From Chryseobacterium sp. RU37D (lineage in GTDB: Bacteria; Bacteroidota; Bacteroidia; Flavobacteriales; Weeksellaceae), in the NCBI RefSeq assembly GCF_900156075.1, contig NZ_FTMM01000004.1:62001-126000 (forward strand): a stretch of DNA of 64,000 bases, in the 5' to 3' direction. Below the pieces are notes generated by a model, which saw only the letters and a program-made list of their open reading frames with translations, ran no database searches and was not told where the DNA came from. The position numbers and the translations under genes are program-made. The stretch's first letter is position 1; each line of letters begins with the position of its first letter. Below are positions 34,731 to 43,410 of the stretch, piece after piece.

Positions 34731-35897
34731 TTGACAGATTTAGATTTATTACATTTTGAGCAGCTAAAAAAGGATGTACAGGCTCAATATCTGAAAGAAT
34801 ACACCCCTTCCTATGATGATATTTCTAAATGGAAGGGTATTGATATTATATATTTCCAGGAAGATCTTCGAAAAAAAGCTAAGGGAAACATTAGCGAAAA
34901 ATCTTTTTACACTTATTTCAAAAACTCTCCGGTTACCAAATTACCCAGAATAGATATGCTTAATTTATTAAGTATTTATACAGGTTACGACTCATGGTAC
35001 GAATTCAAGAAGCAACACCTTTTTGCAGGAGAACTATTGTCGGAAGATGAAAAAATAACAGAAGATGATATAAAAGAACTAGAAAAAACAGTTGAGACAT
35101 CGCCTGATCTTCCAAAAACTGAAATTCCGAAGGAAAAAATTGAGGTTAAACCCGAAGAAAATTCTGATTTACAAAAATCAATTAATGAAAATCAAGAACT
35201 TAATCAAAATAATAGTGCTTTAAAAACATTAGATTCTGATGTTCAAAAATCACAGAAAAACATCTTAAAAAAGAACGCGTGGGTAATTATTACTTCTATT
35301 CTAGTAATCATTACTGGTCTTTTAGGATTTAAGGATGAAATTTTTTCAAAAACATATAAATATTGTTTTACTGATGCCGACAGAGGTGTTGGAGTCATCA
35401 ATACTTTAGAAATAAAAGTAATTAAGGAAAATGAATCTCCTATTCTTTATAAGATAAAACCGGGAAAATGTTTCTACTATTCCACTAAAGATAAGAATCT
35501 GAAAATGCAGATAAGCGCACCTTTTTATGAGTATCTTGAAGTAAATAGAAGCCTGGAAAACGCTCCTGATGAAGAAACAATAGAACTTAAGCCCGATGAT
35601 TATAAAATGGCTGCTTATTATTTTTCGATAAAAGATGCCAATGGTGACCCTGAAGAGCTTAAGAGAAAAAGAAGTCAGTTAGAAAGCCTGATAAGCAACA
35701 GTGCAATTATTTACCAGATTTATGACAACAACATCTATGGTATTGAAAGACTCGACAAACAAAAATACATTACACTGGTAACCACTCCAACAACATCATT
35801 AAAAAATTTAAGTGTAATTGAAATGAAAAAAGACAATAAGGGAAAAATTATCTCCATTAAATTTAAAATTGCAACCACAGATGAAAAGAATAAATAA
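34731..35897 (+). CDS. Single-pass membrane protein with cytoplasmic helical domain, unknown function
   Basis: A 388-residue protein started by TTG; no in-frame ATG occurs before residue 76. Residues 25-95 form a compact helical domain (ISEKSFYTYFKNSP, then LPRIDMLNLLSIYTGYDSWYEF) whose spacing suggests a helix-turn-helix-like fold. An acidic, Pro/Glu-rich linker follows (100-180). One membrane helix is at 183-200 and a C-terminal domain (205-388) would lie outside the cytoplasm. The layout is like a one-component membrane sensor or anti-sigma-type regulator, but this is inference. It overlaps the next lipoprotein gene by 17 bases. Confidence 0.6.
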   Translation: MTDLDLLHFEQLKKDVQAQYLKEYTPSYDDISKWKGIDIIYFQEDLRKKAKGNISEKSFYTYFKNSPVTKLPRIDMLNLLSIYTGYDSWYEFKKQHLFAGELLSEDEKITEDDIKELEKTVETSPDLPKTEIPKEKIEVKPEENSDLQKSINENQELNQNNSALKTLDSDVQKSQKNILKKNAWVIITSILVIITGLLGFKDEIFSKTYKYCFTDADRGVGVINTLEIKVIKENESPILYKIKPGKCFYYSTKDKNLKMQISAPFYEYLEVNRSLENAPDEETIELKPDDYKMAAYYFSIKDANGDPEELKRKRSQLESLISNSAIIYQIYDNNIYGIERLDKQKYITLVTTPTTSLKNLSVIEMKKDNKGKIISIKFKIATTDEKNK

Positions 35898-36465
35898 TTT
35901 TTTAGCTTTTGCAATATTACTTCTTGCATTTATTTCCTGTAATAATAAAAAAATGGAAATCAGCGATCTGGACAAACTTAGAAACAGCAGCAATACCAAA
36001 ACCTACCCAGCTGTACAGATGGATAGCGCACAGGCGATCAATTTCATTACAAAACAAAAGGTACAGGAGTTACTTGATCTCTCCACACTCTATCTTTCCG
36101 GGCACAGAAATACGGAGATTGATACCGTTATCTATTCTCAGATGCAAAGTTATTTTCATAAACCAGACAGCCTGACTTTTAAAAAATTATTCCATGAACT
36201 AGATAGTTTAAAAGTAAAAAGTGTAAAGGTGAATAATCTGGAGGTTTATAAAGATTTTCATAAAAAGGACACACTGGATTTCGCGAAATTTAATGTCGAA
36301 TATTTTGACAGTAAGAATAAATCATTGGGTAATTTTGAGAAAAACGTGCAATACATACTTGTTTCTACTCCAAATACGAAAAAAGAGTTTAAATTTTTCT
36401 TCCTTAATTTCTATTCGAAACCTTTAGTAAAAAAAGACAGTACATCAGCTGGAGTTACCAAATAG
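35881..36465 (+). CDS. Lipoprotein partner of the membrane protein
   Basis: The start MKRINNFLAFAILLLAFISC at 35881 gives a lipoprotein signal with Cys20 and 194 residues; an ATG 12 bases earlier only adds MQPQ. The mature part is mixed helix and strand with no known motif. It overlaps the upstream gene by 17 bases, which implies coupled translation and joint function. Its 3' end overlaps the convergent cyclo-ligase gene by 55 bases. Confidence 0.65.
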   Translation: MKRINNFLAFAILLLAFISCNNKKMEISDLDKLRNSSNTKTYPAVQMDSAQAINFITKQKVQELLDLSTLYLSGHRNTEIDTVIYSQMQSYFHKPDSLTFKKLFHELDSLKVKSVKVNNLEVYKDFHKKDTLDFAKFNVEYFDSKNKSLGNFEKNVQYILVSTPNTKKEFKFFFLNFYSKPLVKKDSTSAGVTK

Positions 36466-36989
36466 TCCAGCGGAATATCATTTTCCCAGACATCATCGAT
36501 ATTTTCTTCGGGGTTAAAATAATTAACTCCTATTTTTTGTACCTCTTTAGAAATACTTTCAAAGAAGGCATCATAAAAACCTTTCCCATAACCCACTCTG
36601 TTGCCTTTATGATCACAATATAAAAGTGGAGTTATAACATAATGAAAAATAGTTTCCCCGGAATCTTCATTAGAAATAGGTTCGGAAATCCCCCAACTGC
36701 TGGTCTCGAAAACTGTATTTTTGAAAATTTCAATATTGATCAACTTATCAGCAACAATTTTAGGTACAAAAACACGAATATTCTGCTCTAAGAAGTAATT
36801 AATAAAAATCTGTGTAGTGATTTCTTTTCTTTCTAAAATAGGAATGAAAATATGTACTTTTTCTCCTTCTTTAGGTTTAAAATAATTGATAAAATTTTCA
36901 AAAATTTTTTCAGATAACAAGAAAGCCTCATCAGTTGACAAGGCTTTTCTTTTTTGCATATATTTTTTTCTAAGTTCGGCTTTTAACAT
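36411..36989 (-). CDS. 5-formyltetrahydrofolate cyclo-ligase
   Basis: Converts 5-formyl-THF to 5,10-methenyl-THF using ATP. The 192-residue product has the N-terminal LRKKYMQKRKAL and the C-terminal ATP/folate signature GNRVGYGKGFYD near residue 130, followed by a DIPLDYLVTP end. Its last 18 codons are antisense to the end of the neighbouring lipoprotein gene. It is 15 bases downstream of trhO and likely shares its transcript. Confidence 0.92.
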   Translation of the reverse strand: MLKAELRKKYMQKRKALSTDEAFLLSEKIFENFINYFKPKEGEKVHIFIPILERKEITTQIFINYFLEQNIRVFVPKIVADKLINIEIFKNTVFETSSWGISEPISNEDSGETIFHYVITPLLYCDHKGNRVGYGKGFYDAFFESISKEVQKIGVNYFNPEENIDDVWENDIPLDYLVTPADVLSFFTKGFE

Positions 36990-37004
36990 TATAATATTAT
37001 ATTT

Positions 37005-38360
37005 TTAAGCTTCTATCTTATATAATTTATCCGACAAACGAACTCTGAAAGGTAATTCAAAAGTGATCTGATCTCCAATTTTTGCTGAATCACTAAAACC
37101 TCCATTCACAAAGATCTGGTTAACCGTCACTTCCTGATCACCGGTTGTAGGGCCTGAAATCAAAACTTTATCTCCTGCTGACAGCCCATTCTTTTCAATT
37201 AAAAACTGAGCAATTTTTGATTTTGTAAAGTAATGTTCCGCTTTTCCAATCAACGTCTTTTTAACTTTAATTTTCTGGCGGATATCTTTTGTTTCTGCCT
37301 TTGCCAAAGGTTTATTTGGTAAGTCACCGGATTTTTTGAATTTCAAAGCTTCAGATTTTCCTTTTCTGAACACTTTATTTCCTACCTGAAGACCTTTTCT
37401 TAATTTCACCTGTTCCTCCCAAGGCAGATGAATGGTTTCCTGGCATTCTGTAGAACAGGTATTTTCCATCGCGGCCTTACATTCATCACATTGGATAAAT
37501 AGCAAATGGCACGCGTCATTGGCACAATTGGTATGATTATCACAAGGCTTCCCGCACTGGTGGCACTGCGCGATAATATCATCTGTAATCCTTTCACCCA
37601 AACGGTAGTCGAATACGAAGTTTTTACCGATGAATTTACTTTCGATATTTTCTTCTTTGATTTGACGGGTATATTCAATGATTCCGCCTTCCAGCTGGAA
37701 AACATTTTTAAAGCCCTGATGCTTAAAATAGGCACTCGCCTTCTCGCAACGAATCCCTCCTGTACAGTACATTAAAAGGTTTTTATCTTCTTTAAAACCC
37801 TGCAGCTGCTCGTTGATAATCGGTAAACTTTCCCTGAAATTTTCAACATCTGGAGTAATTGCTCCCTCAAAGTGCCCTACTTCACTTTCGTAATGGTTTC
37901 TGAAATCTACAACAATCGTATTCGGGTCCTCAAGCATTTCGTTAAACTCTTTTGCTCTTAAATGAATTCCCTTATTCGTAACATCAAAAGTTTCGTCATT
38001 CAAGCCATCAGCGACAATTTTGTTTCTAACCTTTATTGTTAATTTTAAAAATGAATGATTGTCTTGTTCTACCGCTACATTCAAACGGATACCTTTCATA
38101 AAATCATATACCTCCAGCGTATCACGAAAAGCATCAAACTGATCTGCAGGAACGCTCATCTGAGCATTAATTCCTTCATGGGCAACATAAATACGGCCAA
38201 GCGCATCAAGGGCATTCCAGGCTATAAATAAATCATCACGAAATTTTTTGGGATCTTCAATTTTGGCGTACGCATAGAAAGACAATGTAAGGCGCTCCTT
38301 ACCAGCTTCATCAATAAGTTGAGCTCTTTCTTCTGCGCTTAAGGTGTTGTACAGTTGCAT
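37005..38360 (-). CDS. trhO: Oxygen-dependent tRNA uridine(34) hydroxylase (TrhO, rhodanese family) with extra C-terminal domain
   Basis: TrhO/YceA proteins hydroxylate wobble uridine-34 of some tRNAs. The N-terminal acylphosphatase-like domain is residues 1-115. The rhodanese domain follows with YCTGGIRCEKA, catalytic Cys199 and Cys205. Residues 266-306 hold a nine-Cys cluster (CHQCGKPC through CSTEC), probably zinc-binding. E. coli TrhO ends near here, but this protein continues to 451 with a basic linker and an 80-residue barrel-like domain (LSAGDKVLISGPTTGDQEV, IGDQITFELPFRV) resembling the C-terminal barrel of U32 peptidase-like TrhP. The added-domain call is inference. Confidence 0.88.
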   Translation of the reverse strand: MQLYNTLSAEERAQLIDEAGKERLTLSFYAYAKIEDPKKFRDDLFIAWNALDALGRIYVAHEGINAQMSVPADQFDAFRDTLEVYDFMKGIRLNVAVEQDNHSFLKLTIKVRNKIVADGLNDETFDVTNKGIHLRAKEFNEMLEDPNTIVVDFRNHYESEVGHFEGAITPDVENFRESLPIINEQLQGFKEDKNLLMYCTGGIRCEKASAYFKHQGFKNVFQLEGGIIEYTRQIKEENIESKFIGKNFVFDYRLGERITDDIIAQCHQCGKPCDNHTNCANDACHLLFIQCDECKAAMENTCSTECQETIHLPWEEQVKLRKGLQVGNKVFRKGKSEALKFKKSGDLPNKPLAKAETKDIRQKIKVKKTLIGKAEHYFTKSKIAQFLIEKNGLSAGDKVLISGPTTGDQEVTVNQIFVNGGFSDSAKIGDQITFELPFRVRLSDKLYKIEA

Positions 38361-38675
38361 GCTATAAACGTTTTAAGTGAGAAAAATTTTTGCAAAGGTA
38401 AGTATTATAAAATAATTATGAAGAGTAATTGTTTAATCATGGATTTTAACTATTATGACAACATATCCAACTATATGTCATATTGTCATTTAATAATTTT
38501 TTAAGATTCGTTAAATGAGCTTTTAAAAATTACGACTTAATATATAAATTATTGTTATTCCTGTTAAATTTTAGTTAAAGTTGAAACATTACATACTAAA
38601 CACCTACCTATTTAGCATTAAATTTGTTCACTGTAAAACGAAAATTAATATAATAAATAACAAAGAAGATATACA
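38361..38675. other. Divergent intergenic region trhO-degP with a dyad
   Basis: A 315-base AT-rich spacer. The notable element is a nested dyad at 38455-38489: ATGACAA with TTGTCAT outside, ACATAT with ATATGT inside. No gene or exact -7 box was found. Confidence 0.5.
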
Positions 38676-40205
38676 ATGAAGAGTACTTTAAAAAAACTAT
38701 TACCATTTGCAGTAGTAGGCGTTATTTCAGGAGCTACTACCGTTGGAGCATTACAATATTTCAATCATGATTCCAACAACGAAGACCAATCATACTTTAC
38801 AAAAGCATCAAACGTCTCTTTCGCAGGCATGAATACTGCGGCGGTAGGTGATGATTTCGTAAAAGCAGCCAAAACTACGGTTCCGGCAGTAGTTACCATT
38901 AAAAATTACCAGAGCAGATCTACAAGCAGAGCTTCTGAACAGGATTTGTTTGATTTCTTCTTCGGCGATCCGTTTGGAGGAAGAGGGCAAAGGCAACAGC
39001 CTCAAAGACAACAGGCTCCGGATAATATGCCTTCAGGAATGGGTTCCGGAGTAATTATTTCGCCAGACGGCTATATTATTTCTAACAATCACGTGGTGGC
39101 TGGAGCCAGCAAACTTGAAGTAGTTTTAAGCAATAAAAAATCTTATATTGCAACATTAGTAGGAACAGACCCGAATACGGATATTTCATTATTAAAAATT
39201 GAAGAAAAGGGATTACCTTATTTAAATTTTGCTAATTCTGACAATATTGATGTTGGACAATGGGTTCTTGCTGTAGGAAATCCACTTGGATTGAATTCTA
39301 CGGTAACGGCTGGTATTATTTCTGCAAAAGGAAGAGGAATCGGGATTTTACAGTCTCAAGGGAAAGCAGCCAACCCGATTGAAAGCTTTATTCAGACAGA
39401 TGCAGCCATCAATCCTGGAAATTCGGGAGGCGCATTGGTAAATACGAATGGAGACTTGATTGGTATTAACTCTGCAATTCAGTCTACAACAGGATATTAT
39501 CAGGGATATGGATTTGCTGTGCCGTCTAACTTAGCGAGAAAGATTGTTGAGGATATTAAGAAGTTTGGTATTGTACAGCGAGGTTTCTTGGGAGTAACAT
39601 CATTGGATCTATCAAATGATCAAATGGTAGCTGATTACAACAAAGAGAAAAAGACCAGCTATAAAGCAGGTTCAGGAATATTGATAACAGGGTTTGGAGA
39701 TAACAGCGGAGCACAGGATGCAGGATTAAAGACAGGTGATATCATTACTCAGATTGATAATGTTGCAATTACAGATTTTGCGGATCTTTCAATGGCAGTT
39801 GGAAGCAAACGTCCTGGTGATAAAGTTCAGGTAACCTATTCCAGAAACGGTAAGGAATCTATAACAACGGTTACATTAAAAGACCAAAAAGGAGGAACTT
39901 CTACAAGAACAAAAGCAGATCTTTCAATAACAGAAAAAATCGGAGCGGAATTTGAACCTTTAAGCGACAGATTTAAAACAGATTACGGATTAAACAGCGG
40001 TGTCGTTGCCAAAAATGTAACTGAAGGAAGCGAAATTGCTAAAATCGGGATTGTAGATAATTACATTGTTATAGAAGTAAACGGTAAGCCGGTAAATTCA
40101 CAAAAAGATGTCGAGAAAATTCTTGATAAATATTCAGGAAATGTATCAGTGAAGTTTGTGGATGGTTATGGACAGATTTATACGAGAGGTTTCAAAATGC
40201 CTTAA
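38676..40205 (+). CDS. Do-family serine protease (DegP/HtrA-like)
   Basis: A periplasmic protease and chaperone for misfolded envelope proteins, anchored or exported by an N-terminal hydrophobic segment (residues 8-26). The catalytic triad is His139 (NNHVV), Asp169 (NTDISLL) and Ser250 (NPGNSGGAL). The Gln/Arg-rich loop at 100-114 corresponds to the flexible LA loop. Two PDZ regions follow: the first has RGFLGVTSLDLS and SGAQDAGLKTGDII, the second is about residues 410-509. Length 509 fits. It is monocistronic, with a strong terminator. Confidence 0.94.
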   Translation: MKSTLKKLLPFAVVGVISGATTVGALQYFNHDSNNEDQSYFTKASNVSFAGMNTAAVGDDFVKAAKTTVPAVVTIKNYQSRSTSRASEQDLFDFFFGDPFGGRGQRQQPQRQQAPDNMPSGMGSGVIISPDGYIISNNHVVAGASKLEVVLSNKKSYIATLVGTDPNTDISLLKIEEKGLPYLNFANSDNIDVGQWVLAVGNPLGLNSTVTAGIISAKGRGIGILQSQGKAANPIESFIQTDAAINPGNSGGALVNTNGDLIGINSAIQSTTGYYQGYGFAVPSNLARKIVEDIKKFGIVQRGFLGVTSLDLSNDQMVADYNKEKKTSYKAGSGILITGFGDNSGAQDAGLKTGDIITQIDNVAITDFADLSMAVGSKRPGDKVQVTYSRNGKESITTVTLKDQKGGTSTRTKADLSITEKIGAEFEPLSDRFKTDYGLNSGVVAKNVTEGSEIAKIGIVDNYIVIEVNGKPVNSQKDVEKILDKYSGNVSVKFVDGYGQIYTRGFKMP

Positions 40206-40236
40206 TTAAAGAACTCAACTTCACATTTATATCAAC

Positions 40237-40267
40237 AAAAAACGCTGCAGGTATGTAGCGTTTTTTT
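40237..40267 (+). terminator. Terminator of the degP-like gene
   Basis: A 13-bp stem with one wobble pair (core ACGCTGCA/TGTAGCGT) and loop GGTA, followed by T7. Confidence 0.8.
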
Positions 40268-40602
40268 ATTTATTATTTTTGTTTTCTTGGTTGATAATCC
40301 GAGCTGCCAGAGAGCGAAGGTGAACATCTCTCCGACATTAGCATAGTATTGGATTATTAGAAACATTATTAGGTATAACTTAGCTGCAAATTTTACAGAT
40401 TCCCAAACTATAGCTCTTTGATCATTCATACCACCTGTGATAATAAAAGTAGCAGGGTATTTGGCACCTTTTTAATGTAGTGATGGGCCTCCATTTCTAA
40501 AAAACGAAAACAATTAAAAAGCTATTGTTTCAGCTATTTTTTGAAATTTTTGGTTCTTTTTACGAGATTTTCAAAAATGTAAAATCGAAATAAATAATAA
40601 AG
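40268..40602. other. Intergenic region without a supported gene
   Basis: 335 bases between the degP-like terminator and an inverted repeat. Short frames exist on the minus strand, but none has a plausible start, signal or composition. Confidence 0.5.
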
Positions 40603-40701
40603 TAACCCATTGTGCATTTTGAATCTTTGTATTTCGGAATTAAGTGAAACAATTGAAGATGTAATATCCTTTAATTAAAATTCAAAAAGCACAACGGGTT
40701 A
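40603..40701. repeat. MITE-like 99-bp inverted repeat
   Basis: Arms of 22 bases at 40603-40624 and 40680-40701 match at 20 positions (TAACCC, TTGTGC, TTTTGAAT shared). The left end is also found at 30814-30845. No coding capacity. Confidence 0.65.
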
Positions 40702-40707
40702 AAGTAC

Positions 40708-40737
40708 AAAAAAAGACTACCTCTTTTGAGACAGCCT
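40708..40737 (-). terminator. Terminator of pckA (GAGACAGCC family)
   Basis: On the minus strand AGGCTGTCTC pairs with GAGGTAGTCT around AAAA, using three G-T wobbles, then T7. It lies 8 bases past the pckA stop. The left arm repeats the hairpin sequence at 9466-9503. Confidence 0.7.
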
Positions 40738-40745
40738 CCACTATT

Positions 40746-42365
40746 TTAATTTGTTATTTGCTCATGTAATTGAGGTCCTGAAGCTACCAGCTTTTTACCT
40801 TCTTCCGTGTTACAATATTGTTCAAAGTTTTTGATATATTTTGCGGCAAGATCTTTCGCTTTTTCTTCCCATTCAGCAACATCGCTGTAGGTATCTCTTG
40901 GATCTAAAATTCCCTCTGAAACGTTTGGCAGTAGTGTAGGAACTTCCAGATTCATAATTGGAATTCTTGTTTTTGGAGCCTCTTCGATAGAACCGTCAAT
41001 GATCGCATCGATAATTGCTCTTGTATCTTTCAAAGAAATTCTTTTTCCTGTGCCGTTCCAACCTGTGTTAACCAAATACGCTTTTGCACCATGTTCTTTC
41101 ATTTTTCCAATCAGTGTCTTTGAATACATTGTTGGATGTAAAGTAAGAAACGCTTCACCAAATGCGGGAGAGAAAGATGGCTGAGGCTCAGTAATTCCTC
41201 TTTCAGTACCTGCTAGTTTAGAAGTATAACCGCAGAGGAAGTGATATTGTGCCTGATCTTCATCCAAAACAGAAACTGGAGGTAATACACCGAAAGCGTC
41301 TGCAGAAAGATAAACAATTTTCTTCGCGTGTCCTGCCTTTGAAGGCAAAACAATTTTGTTAATATGATAAATTGGATAAGAAACTCTCGTGTTTTCCGTG
41401 ATAGATCCGTCTGTATAATCAGAAATTCCGTTGTTTACGACCACATTTTCAAGAAGTGCATCTCTTTTAATTGCTCTGAAAATATCTGGTTCTTTTTCTT
41501 CAGAAAGGTCGATTACTTTTGCATAACAACCTCCTTCATAGTTGAAAACCCCATTGCTATCCCAACCATGCTCGTCATCACCGATAAGATATCTTTTTGG
41601 ATCTGCGGATAAAGTTGTCTTCCCCGTTCCTGAAAGTCCAAAGAAAAGAGCAACATCTCCTTCCTCACCTACGTTTGCAGAACAGTGCATAGAAGCCATG
41701 CCTTTCAATGGAAGATAATAGTTCATCATTGCGAACATTCCTTTTTTCATTTCTCCACCGTACCATGTTCCTCCGATGATCTGAAGTTTTTCAGTAAGGT
41801 TGAACATGACGAAATTTTCTGAATTCAATCCCTGAGCTTCCCAGTTCGGATTTGTTGTTTTAGAACCATTAATCACCGTAAAATCCGGTGTTCCGAAGTT
41901 TTCTAATTCATAATGTGAAGGACGGATAAACATATTCGTCACGAAATGCGCCTGCCAAGCCACTTCCATAATGAATCTTACTTTCAATCTCGTATCTGTA
42001 TTTGTTCCACAGAAAGCATCAACAACATAGATTTTTTTAGAAGTTGAAAGCTGGTTCAACACTAATTTTTTACAAGAATGAAATATTTCCGGACTTGTAG
42101 GCAGATTTACCTTCCCATCCCAGAAAATTGTGTCTCTTGTAACATCATCCTGAACAATGTATCTATCTTTAGGTGAACGACCTGTGAAAATTCCCGTTTT
42201 TACCGATACTGCGCCAGATTCTGTAAGCTCAGCTTTCTCAAAACCTTGATTTTCAGGAGAAATTTCAGCCTGATACAACTCCTCGTACGAAGGATTGTAG
42301 ATTACTTCATAGTCTCCGTTAATCCCCATTTTTTTTAAATCCTGGATGATTTTAGCGTTTTTCAT
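40746..42365 (-). CDS. pckA: Phosphoenolpyruvate carboxykinase (ATP)
   Basis: Converts oxaloacetate and ATP to phosphoenolpyruvate and CO2, the first committed step of gluconeogenesis. The kinase-1a P-loop GLSGTGKTT is at residues 243-251, followed by the metal-binding LIGDDEHGW (260-268). The substrate segment [11 protein letters not shown] is near residue 61. Length 539 is normal for the ATP-dependent class. It is a single gene with promoter and terminator. It complements the glycerol operon in supplying triose phosphates. Confidence 0.97.
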   Translation of the reverse strand: MKNAKIIQDLKKMGINGDYEVIYNPSYEELYQAEISPENQGFEKAELTESGAVSVKTGIFTGRSPKDRYIVQDDVTRDTIFWDGKVNLPTSPEIFHSCKKLVLNQLSTSKKIYVVDAFCGTNTDTRLKVRFIMEVAWQAHFVTNMFIRPSHYELENFGTPDFTVINGSKTTNPNWEAQGLNSENFVMFNLTEKLQIIGGTWYGGEMKKGMFAMMNYYLPLKGMASMHCSANVGEEGDVALFFGLSGTGKTTLSADPKRYLIGDDEHGWDSNGVFNYEGGCYAKVIDLSEEKEPDIFRAIKRDALLENVVVNNGISDYTDGSITENTRVSYPIYHINKIVLPSKAGHAKKIVYLSADAFGVLPPVSVLDEDQAQYHFLCGYTSKLAGTERGITEPQPSFSPAFGEAFLTLHPTMYSKTLIGKMKEHGAKAYLVNTGWNGTGKRISLKDTRAIIDAIIDGSIEEAPKTRIPIMNLEVPTLLPNVSEGILDPRDTYSDVAEWEEKAKDLAAKYIKNFEQYCNTEEGKKLVASGPQLHEQITN

Positions 42366-42400
42366 TTTACTTATATTTTCTATTTCTGTATTGAGTTCAA

Positions 42401-42408
42401 CAAAATTA
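42401..42408 (-). promoter_or_regulatory. -7 promoter box of pckA
   Basis: On the minus strand TAATTTTG matches TAnnTTTG, 35 bases before the ATG. Confidence 0.45.
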
Positions 42409-42495
42409 ATATTAATTATTTGTTAAAGGTGGTTTAAATATAATGATATAAGTCAGAATGACAAATAAAAAAACAAGTTTGTAAAAATTTGTTTA

Positions 42496-43398
42496 TCAGT
42501 AAATTAAATCAGAATAATCAAAAATTGTGTGAAAACCTTTTCCCCAAAAATAGTCCTTAAAGCCTTCAAATTTTGAGCTCATGACAAAATCTCCACCCCA
42601 GGCACCCAAGCTTTTAACAAAAACAGGGCAATCTGCAAAAAAACGGGTCTTAACTGTAGGAATTTCAAGAAAATCAGAGATTTTTTGCTCATGAATTAAC
42701 ATTAGGTCTGAAAAATTTTCCAATTCATCGCATAAAAAAATATTTCTTGTAAGATCCGAAAATTCATCAACGAGCTTTTGAGACTTATTTTTTGACTTGT
42801 AAAAATTGATTCCTTCCCGGCTATCCTGCTTCTGATTTAAATGAATAAAAATCAGTTCATTTTTGAAAGAAGGGCTGAAGTCTGCCTTTTCATATTTAAT
42901 CTCAGGAACACTTTGATAAAGCACGGCAGATTTCTCTTTTGCAACTGCGATATCGTATCCGCTTCCGCCCAGGCTTATCTTATTTAAATAGAAAGCATCA
43001 ATCTCTGCCCATTCCGCAAGATTATTCATTAATGTAGAGCTACTTCCCAAACCGTAATCTGCAGGAAACTGAAGGTTAGTTTTTAAATTATAAGTAAGGT
43101 TGCTTTTGAATTTAATTATAGAAAGTGACTGAACATTTTTTAAAGTTTTTAAAATAAATCCAGCACTTGTTGGAATATTGGTTTCTAAAATCTGCCAATT
43201 TTTGTAATCAATGACAACTTTCAACCATAATTCGTTTTGATGATAAGCCTCCCAGAAAATAAGATATTTTTCATCTTCTTTTTCTTCAAAAGAAAATTCT
43301 TGTCCCAGCCTGGTAGGCACCGCTAAGACAAGAGCACCGTCTATCGCGAAATATTCTGAAGTAAGCATCAGCTTTCCCGGTGAAAATATCTCGCCCAT
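42496..43398 (-). CDS. GYDIA-family GHMP kinase
   Basis: A 300-residue GHMP-superfamily small-molecule kinase. The ATP-binding glycine loop is GLGSSST (residues 116-122) and the name-giving GGSGYDIA is at 144-151. The N-terminal segment FSPGKLMLTSEYFAIDGALVLA is also typical. Members are often proposed to act as mevalonate or phosphomevalonate kinases in Bacteroidota, which would link to isoprenoid supply, but the substrate is not proven by sequence. It lies 12 bases downstream of fabD in one operon. A weak AT-rich hairpin lies at about 42471-42494. Confidence 0.88.
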   Translation of the reverse strand: MGEIFSPGKLMLTSEYFAIDGALVLAVPTRLGQEFSFEEKEDEKYLIFWEAYHQNELWLKVVIDYKNWQILETNIPTSAGFILKTLKNVQSLSIIKFKSNLTYNLKTNLQFPADYGLGSSSTLMNNLAEWAEIDAFYLNKISLGGSGYDIAVAKEKSAVLYQSVPEIKYEKADFSPSFKNELIFIHLNQKQDSREGINFYKSKNKSQKLVDEFSDLTRNIFLCDELENFSDLMLIHEQKISDFLEIPTVKTRFFADCPVFVKSLGAWGGDFVMSSKFEGFKDYFWGKGFHTIFDYSDLIY

Positions 43399-43410
43399 AA
43401 TTTTTATTGT

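Noticed and set aside
40232-40429. A 65-codon minus-strand frame after the degP-like gene
   Set aside because: It overlaps the terminator hairpin and shows no signal or conserved pattern.
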